From assembly GCA_913061345.1 (NCBI GenBank), contig CAJXTZ010000050.1:1-16964 (forward strand): a stretch of 16,964 nt of DNA, written 5' to 3'. The DNA is from an uncultured Erythrobacter sp. Lineage in GTDB: Bacteria; Pseudomonadota; Alphaproteobacteria; Sphingomonadales; Sphingomonadaceae. This document shows, piece by piece, positions 14,210 through 16,964 of the stretch. The translations under genes and the position numbers were made by a program. The first letter of the stretch is position 1. Each line of letters begins with the position of its first letter. The notes below the pieces were generated by a model that made no database searches, was not told where the DNA came from, and saw only the letters and a list, made by a program, of their open reading frames with translations.

Positions 14210-14626
14210 ATGCAACAGGATCAGCACCGCATCACCATCGATACGCGCGGACAGGCGCTTTACGAATTTACCGAAGATGTCGCCCAGTGGCTGGCGGGTA
14301 CCAGGATCGACACCGGCCTTCTCACCCTGTTCTGCCGACACACCTCGGCCAGCTTGCTGATAAACGAGAATGCGGCCCCGGCCGTCCAGCGCGATCTGCT
14401 GGCGTGGCTCGACAAGGCAGTGCCGGAAGGCCCACAGTACGAGCATGACAGCGAGGGGCCGGACGATATGCCCGCCCATACCCGCACCATGCTGACAGGT
14501 GCCTCGCTCAGCGTGCCGGTGTCTGACGGACGGATGGCGCTTGGCACATGGCAGGGCCTTTTCCTCGCCGAACACCGCCGCGCGCCGCACAGTCGCCAGA
14601 TCATCGCGCATATTATTGGAGAATAG
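14210..14626 (+). CDS. yjbQ: YjbQ family protein (UPF0047)
   Basis: The 138-residue length and the conserved blocks RHTSASLLINENA (43-55), the DMPAHTRTMLTGASL stretch (86-100) and GRMALGTWQGLFLAEHR (107-123) identify the UPF0047/YjbQ family. E. coli YjbQ has weak thiamine-phosphate synthase activity in vitro, but the physiological role is not settled. A transglutaminase-like gene follows 36 bases downstream in the same direction. Only 20 bases separate its ATG from the divergent alkB-like gene, so its promoter must reach into that gene. AT-rich sequence (ATATCTATATAGG) just before the ATG may hold part of a -10. Confidence 0.92.
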   Translation: MQQDQHRITIDTRGQALYEFTEDVAQWLAGTRIDTGLLTLFCRHTSASLLINENAAPAVQRDLLAWLDKAVPEGPQYEHDSEGPDDMPAHTRTMLTGASLSVPVSDGRMALGTWQGLFLAEHRRAPHSRQIIAHIIGE

Positions 14627-14662
14627 CGAAACCGGCAGCCTTCCCGCGCGTTCGCCTGACAT

Positions 14663-15463
14663 ATGCCCATAGATATCTCCGCAAGCTTCGCGTTTCACCT
14701 CGACGAGCCGACCGATCTGCTGCTGCAGTTCGAGGCCGCCGCCATCCCTGAGCAGACGATACTATCGTCCGACACCAGGCTTTCCCCGGCTTTGCACACA
14801 GCCCGCGTGCCTGCGCACAACAGCGTGGGAGAACGGATCTGGGTGCGAGCGGAAGGTGATTATTCTGTAGACTACACGGCCAGGGTGGACGTCCAGCGAC
14901 TACACCCCGACCTGACAGCGCTCACGCGGCTCGACCCGCATGACTTGCCAGGCGAAGCGGTCGAATATCTGTTCGATTCGCGCTATTGTCAGGCGGAGCG
15001 CATGCAGAGCTTCATCTCCGATCGCTTTGGCCACTTGTCGGGTGGCGAACAGATTACCGCCATGTGCGACTGGATGGCGGAAAACTTCACCTATGAACCC
15101 GGTGTATCCAATGCCACCACCACCGCGCTTGATACCTTTGTGGAACGTCGCGGTATATGCCGCGACTACGCGCATGTTATGATCTGCTTCGCCCGCGCCT
15201 CCACCATCCCGGCGCGCTATGTCAGTTGCTATGCGCCGGGCGTCGAACCGCCAGACTTCCATGCCGTAGCCGAGGTGTTCCTCAACGATCCGACAACGCC
15301 GGGCGGCGGCGCATGGTATATCGTCGATTCCACAGGAATGGCGGACCCGTCAAAGACGGCAAAGATCGGCATAGGACGCGATGCGGCCGACGTGTCATTC
15401 CTCACCACTTTCGGCATGTCCCGTTTCGATAACTCGACGATCAGTGTTAGAGAGAGCGATTAG
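14663..15463 (+). CDS. transglutaminase-like cysteine peptidase family protein
   Basis: The 266-residue protein has an N-terminal beta-rich domain (about 1-95) followed by a transglutaminase-like fold with the triad C166 (RRGICRDYAHV), H200 (PPDFHAVAEVFL) and D222 (YIVDSTG). No signal peptide or membrane segment is seen, so it is probably cytoplasmic. Bacterial members of this group are thought to be peptidases or amidases rather than cross-linkers; the substrate is unknown. It follows yjbQ by 36 bases and is likely in one transcript with it. Confidence 0.9.
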   Translation: MPIDISASFAFHLDEPTDLLLQFEAAAIPEQTILSSDTRLSPALHTARVPAHNSVGERIWVRAEGDYSVDYTARVDVQRLHPDLTALTRLDPHDLPGEAVEYLFDSRYCQAERMQSFISDRFGHLSGGEQITAMCDWMAENFTYEPGVSNATTTALDTFVERRGICRDYAHVMICFARASTIPARYVSCYAPGVEPPDFHAVAEVFLNDPTTPGGGAWYIVDSTGMADPSKTAKIGIGRDAADVSFLTTFGMSRFDNSTISVRESD

Positions 15464-15490
15464 CGACGATAGTGGCGTCTTTTCGTCGCT
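15462..15490 (+). terminator. stem-loop overlapping the transglutaminase stop
   Basis: AGCGACGA (15462-15469) and TCGTCGCT (15483-15490) form eight perfect pairs around a 13-base loop that starts inside the TAG stop. There is no T run behind it, so it may stabilise or end the mRNA only weakly. Confidence 0.4.
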
Positions 15491-15499
15491 TCCTCTATT

Positions 15500-15511
15500 G
15501 AATACGTATTC
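15500..15511. promoter_or_regulatory. perfect 12-base palindrome upstream of zwf, candidate operator
   Basis: GAATACGTATTC lies 93 bases before the zwf start in an intergenic region of 140 bases, the most AT-rich part of it. A palindrome of this length could bind a dimeric regulator of zwf. It does not match the HexR consensus I know, so the regulator is unknown. Confidence 0.4.
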
Positions 15512-15603
15512 CGAGCGTGCAATTTCGAAGGATGATGTTGCGCGCCAGGAAACCGGGGCGCTAGGGTTGCGTTTGTTTCCACGCCACTGAACCGGGAGGC
15601 CGC

Positions 15604-16964
15604 GTGACCACGAAGGCGCAGACACTCATACTATTCGGCGCGACCGGAGACCTTTCGCGGCGAATGTTGCTGCCCTCGCTCTGCGCCCTTGATGCCGACG
15701 AATTGCTGCCGCCGGATCTCAGGATCATCGGCACCGCACGTTCCGAGATGAGCGATGGCGAATTTCGCAATTTCGCGCGCGAAGCGATCGAGAAATTCCT
15801 GCCAGCCGACCGCCGCGGCGGCATGGCCAGCTTCCTCAACCGTCTGCAATACAGCCAGCTCGATGTGACGACGCCGGACGGCTATGCCGAACTGGCCGAG
15901 AAAGTCGGCGAGGGACGCGAGATCGCGATCTTCCTGTCCACCGCGCCCAGCCTTTTCAAACCCACTATCGAAGGCTTGGCCCAAGCCGGTCTGGCGGACG
16001 CACGATCGCGCATTTGCCTGGAGAAACCGCTGGGCACCGACCTCGCCAGTTCCTGCGAGATCAACGATGCCGTGGCCAGCGCCTTTCCCGAAAGCCGCAT
16101 TTTCCGCATCGACCATTATCTTGGCAAGGAAACGGTGCAGAACCTGATCGCGCTGCGGTTTGCGAACATCCTGTTCGAACCGTTGTGGAACGCCCAGCAC
16201 ATCGACCATGTACAGATCACTGTCGCAGAAACCGTGGGGCTGGAAAGCCGCATCGATTTCTACGATGGCGCTGGCGCGCTGCGCGACATGGTGCAGAACC
16301 ATCTAATGCAGCTTTTGTGTCTGATCGCGATGGAACCGCCTGCGCGCTTTGATCCCGATGCGGTGCGCGATGAAAAGCTGAAAGTGATCCGCGCGTTGGA
16401 CCCTGTACCGGCCTATCATATTGTGCGCGGTCAGTATCAGGCAGAACCCTGCAATGAGGCCGAAAACCCCGGCTACCGCACAGCGGTGGACAACCCACGC
16501 TCCCGGACTGAAAGCTTTATCGCGTTGCGGACCCAGATCAGCAACTGGCGGTGGGCAGGGACGCCCTTTTATTTGCGCACAGGCAAACGCATGGCCGCAC
16601 GGTCGTCCGAGATCACAGTGGTCTTCAAAGACACGCCACACAGCATCTTTGCCGAAGATGCAGGCCGCCACCGGAACGTGCTGTCGATCCGGCTGCAACC
16701 GAACGAGGGGATCACGCTGGGCGTCACCATCAAGGAGCCGGGACCGGGCGGTATGCGCCTGATCGATGTTCCTTTGGACATGTCCTTTGCCGAAACCCTT
16801 GATCCCGATGATGTCGAACATGTCGATGCCTACGAACGGCTTATCATGGATGTGATCCGCGGCAACCAGACCCTGTTCATGCGCGGTGACGAAGTAGAAG
16901 CCGCTTGGGCATGGACCGATCCGATTATTCAGGGCTGGGAGGCGCGTAATGATGTGCCAAAGCC
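15604..16964 (+). CDS. zwf: glucose-6-phosphate dehydrogenase, partial (3' end missing)
   Basis: It oxidises glucose-6-phosphate to 6-phosphogluconolactone with NADP+ (or NAD+), feeding the Entner-Doudoroff and pentose phosphate routes. The frame is open from GTG 15604 to the window end: 453 codons of the usual 480-490. The nucleotide loop LILFGATGDLSRRMLLPSL lies near residues 8-26, and the active-site signature RIDHYLGKETVQN near 170-182. EKPLGTDL (about 140-147) holds a conserved Lys. GGAGG five bases before the GTG sets the start. The gene reaches the window edge without adapter. zwf is usually followed by edd or pgl in sphingomonads, but that lies outside. Confidence 0.97.
   Translation, partial: MTTKAQTLILFGATGDLSRRMLLPSLCALDADELLPPDLRIIGTARSEMSDGEFRNFAREAIEKFLPADRRGGMASFLNRLQYSQLDVTTPDGYAELAEKVGEGREIAIFLSTAPSLFKPTIEGLAQAGLADARSRICLEKPLGTDLASSCEINDAVASAFPESRIFRIDHYLGKETVQNLIALRFANILFEPLWNAQHIDHVQITVAETVGLESRIDFYDGAGALRDMVQNHLMQLLCLIAMEPPARFDPDAVRDEKLKVIRALDPVPAYHIVRGQYQAEPCNEAENPGYRTAVDNPRSRTESFIALRTQISNWRWAGTPFYLRTGKRMAARSSEITVVFKDTPHSIFAEDAGRHRNVLSIRLQPNEGITLGVTIKEPGPGGMRLIDVPLDMSFAETLDPDDVEHVDAYERLIMDVIRGNQTLFMRGDEVEAAWAWTDPIIQGWEARNDVPK

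Noticed and set aside
15631..16821. Minus-strand frames opposite zwf
   Set aside because: The plus strand encodes an unmistakable glucose-6-phosphate dehydrogenase.
1..16964. CRISPR arrays, rRNA genes, insertion sequences, toxin-antitoxin pairs or restriction systems
   Set aside because: No regularly spaced repeats, rRNA-like sequence, transposase or matching protein motifs were seen in any frame.

Overview
The window looks like chromosomal DNA from an alphaproteobacterium, most likely a sphingomonad such as an Erythrobacteraceae member. This rests on the high-GC codon use, the housekeeping proteins (SerS, SurE, RimO, G6PDH) and one EcfG-like stress promoter (GGAAC-N16-CGTC). No rRNA gene is present, so the rank is an inference.

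Bases 1-48 are not biological. They match an Illumina Nextera i7 adapter (index CATGCCTA followed by the transposase mosaic end), so the contig really starts at base 49.

Bases 49 to about 3376 are the right end of an integrated element. All its genes lie on the minus strand: a P4-type tyrosine integrase, an AlpA-like small DNA-binding protein, and a large protein cut off by the contig end. The large protein is a probable primase-polymerase/helicase that reads open for 519 codons. Between int and alpA lie an intrinsic terminator and a promoter overlapped by a long inverted repeat. A tRNA 3' end (T arm, acceptor strand, CCA) at 3338-3376 marks the probable attachment site. Several TGCAA/TGCAG motifs between int and this site could be arm-type recombinase sites. 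The integrase appears to lack the segment that carries the first catalytic arginine, so the element may be immobile.

Bases 3377-16964 are host chromosome. A sulfotransferase-family gene (minus) diverges from serS-surE-K+ channel (plus, probable operon). A small DUF1761-type membrane protein gene (minus) then diverges from rimO (plus). Next is a short stress-type cluster with an EcfG-like promoter, a 35-codon gene and a divergent YciE/YciF (DUF892)-like gene. Two overlapping secreted amidohydrolase genes follow on the minus strand; the downstream one has lost most metal ligands. An AlkB-like dioxygenase gene (minus) sits back to back, 20 bp away, with yjbQ-transglutaminase (plus). The window ends inside zwf (glucose-6-phosphate dehydrogenase).

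Three genes are absent or misplaced in a simple ORF scan: the truncated primase-helicase at the left edge, zwf at the right edge (no stop inside the window), and the 35-codon gene at 10219-10326. Starts were moved inward for int, alpA, the DUF1761 gene and the upstream amidohydrolase gene, because a good ribosome binding site precedes the inner ATG.
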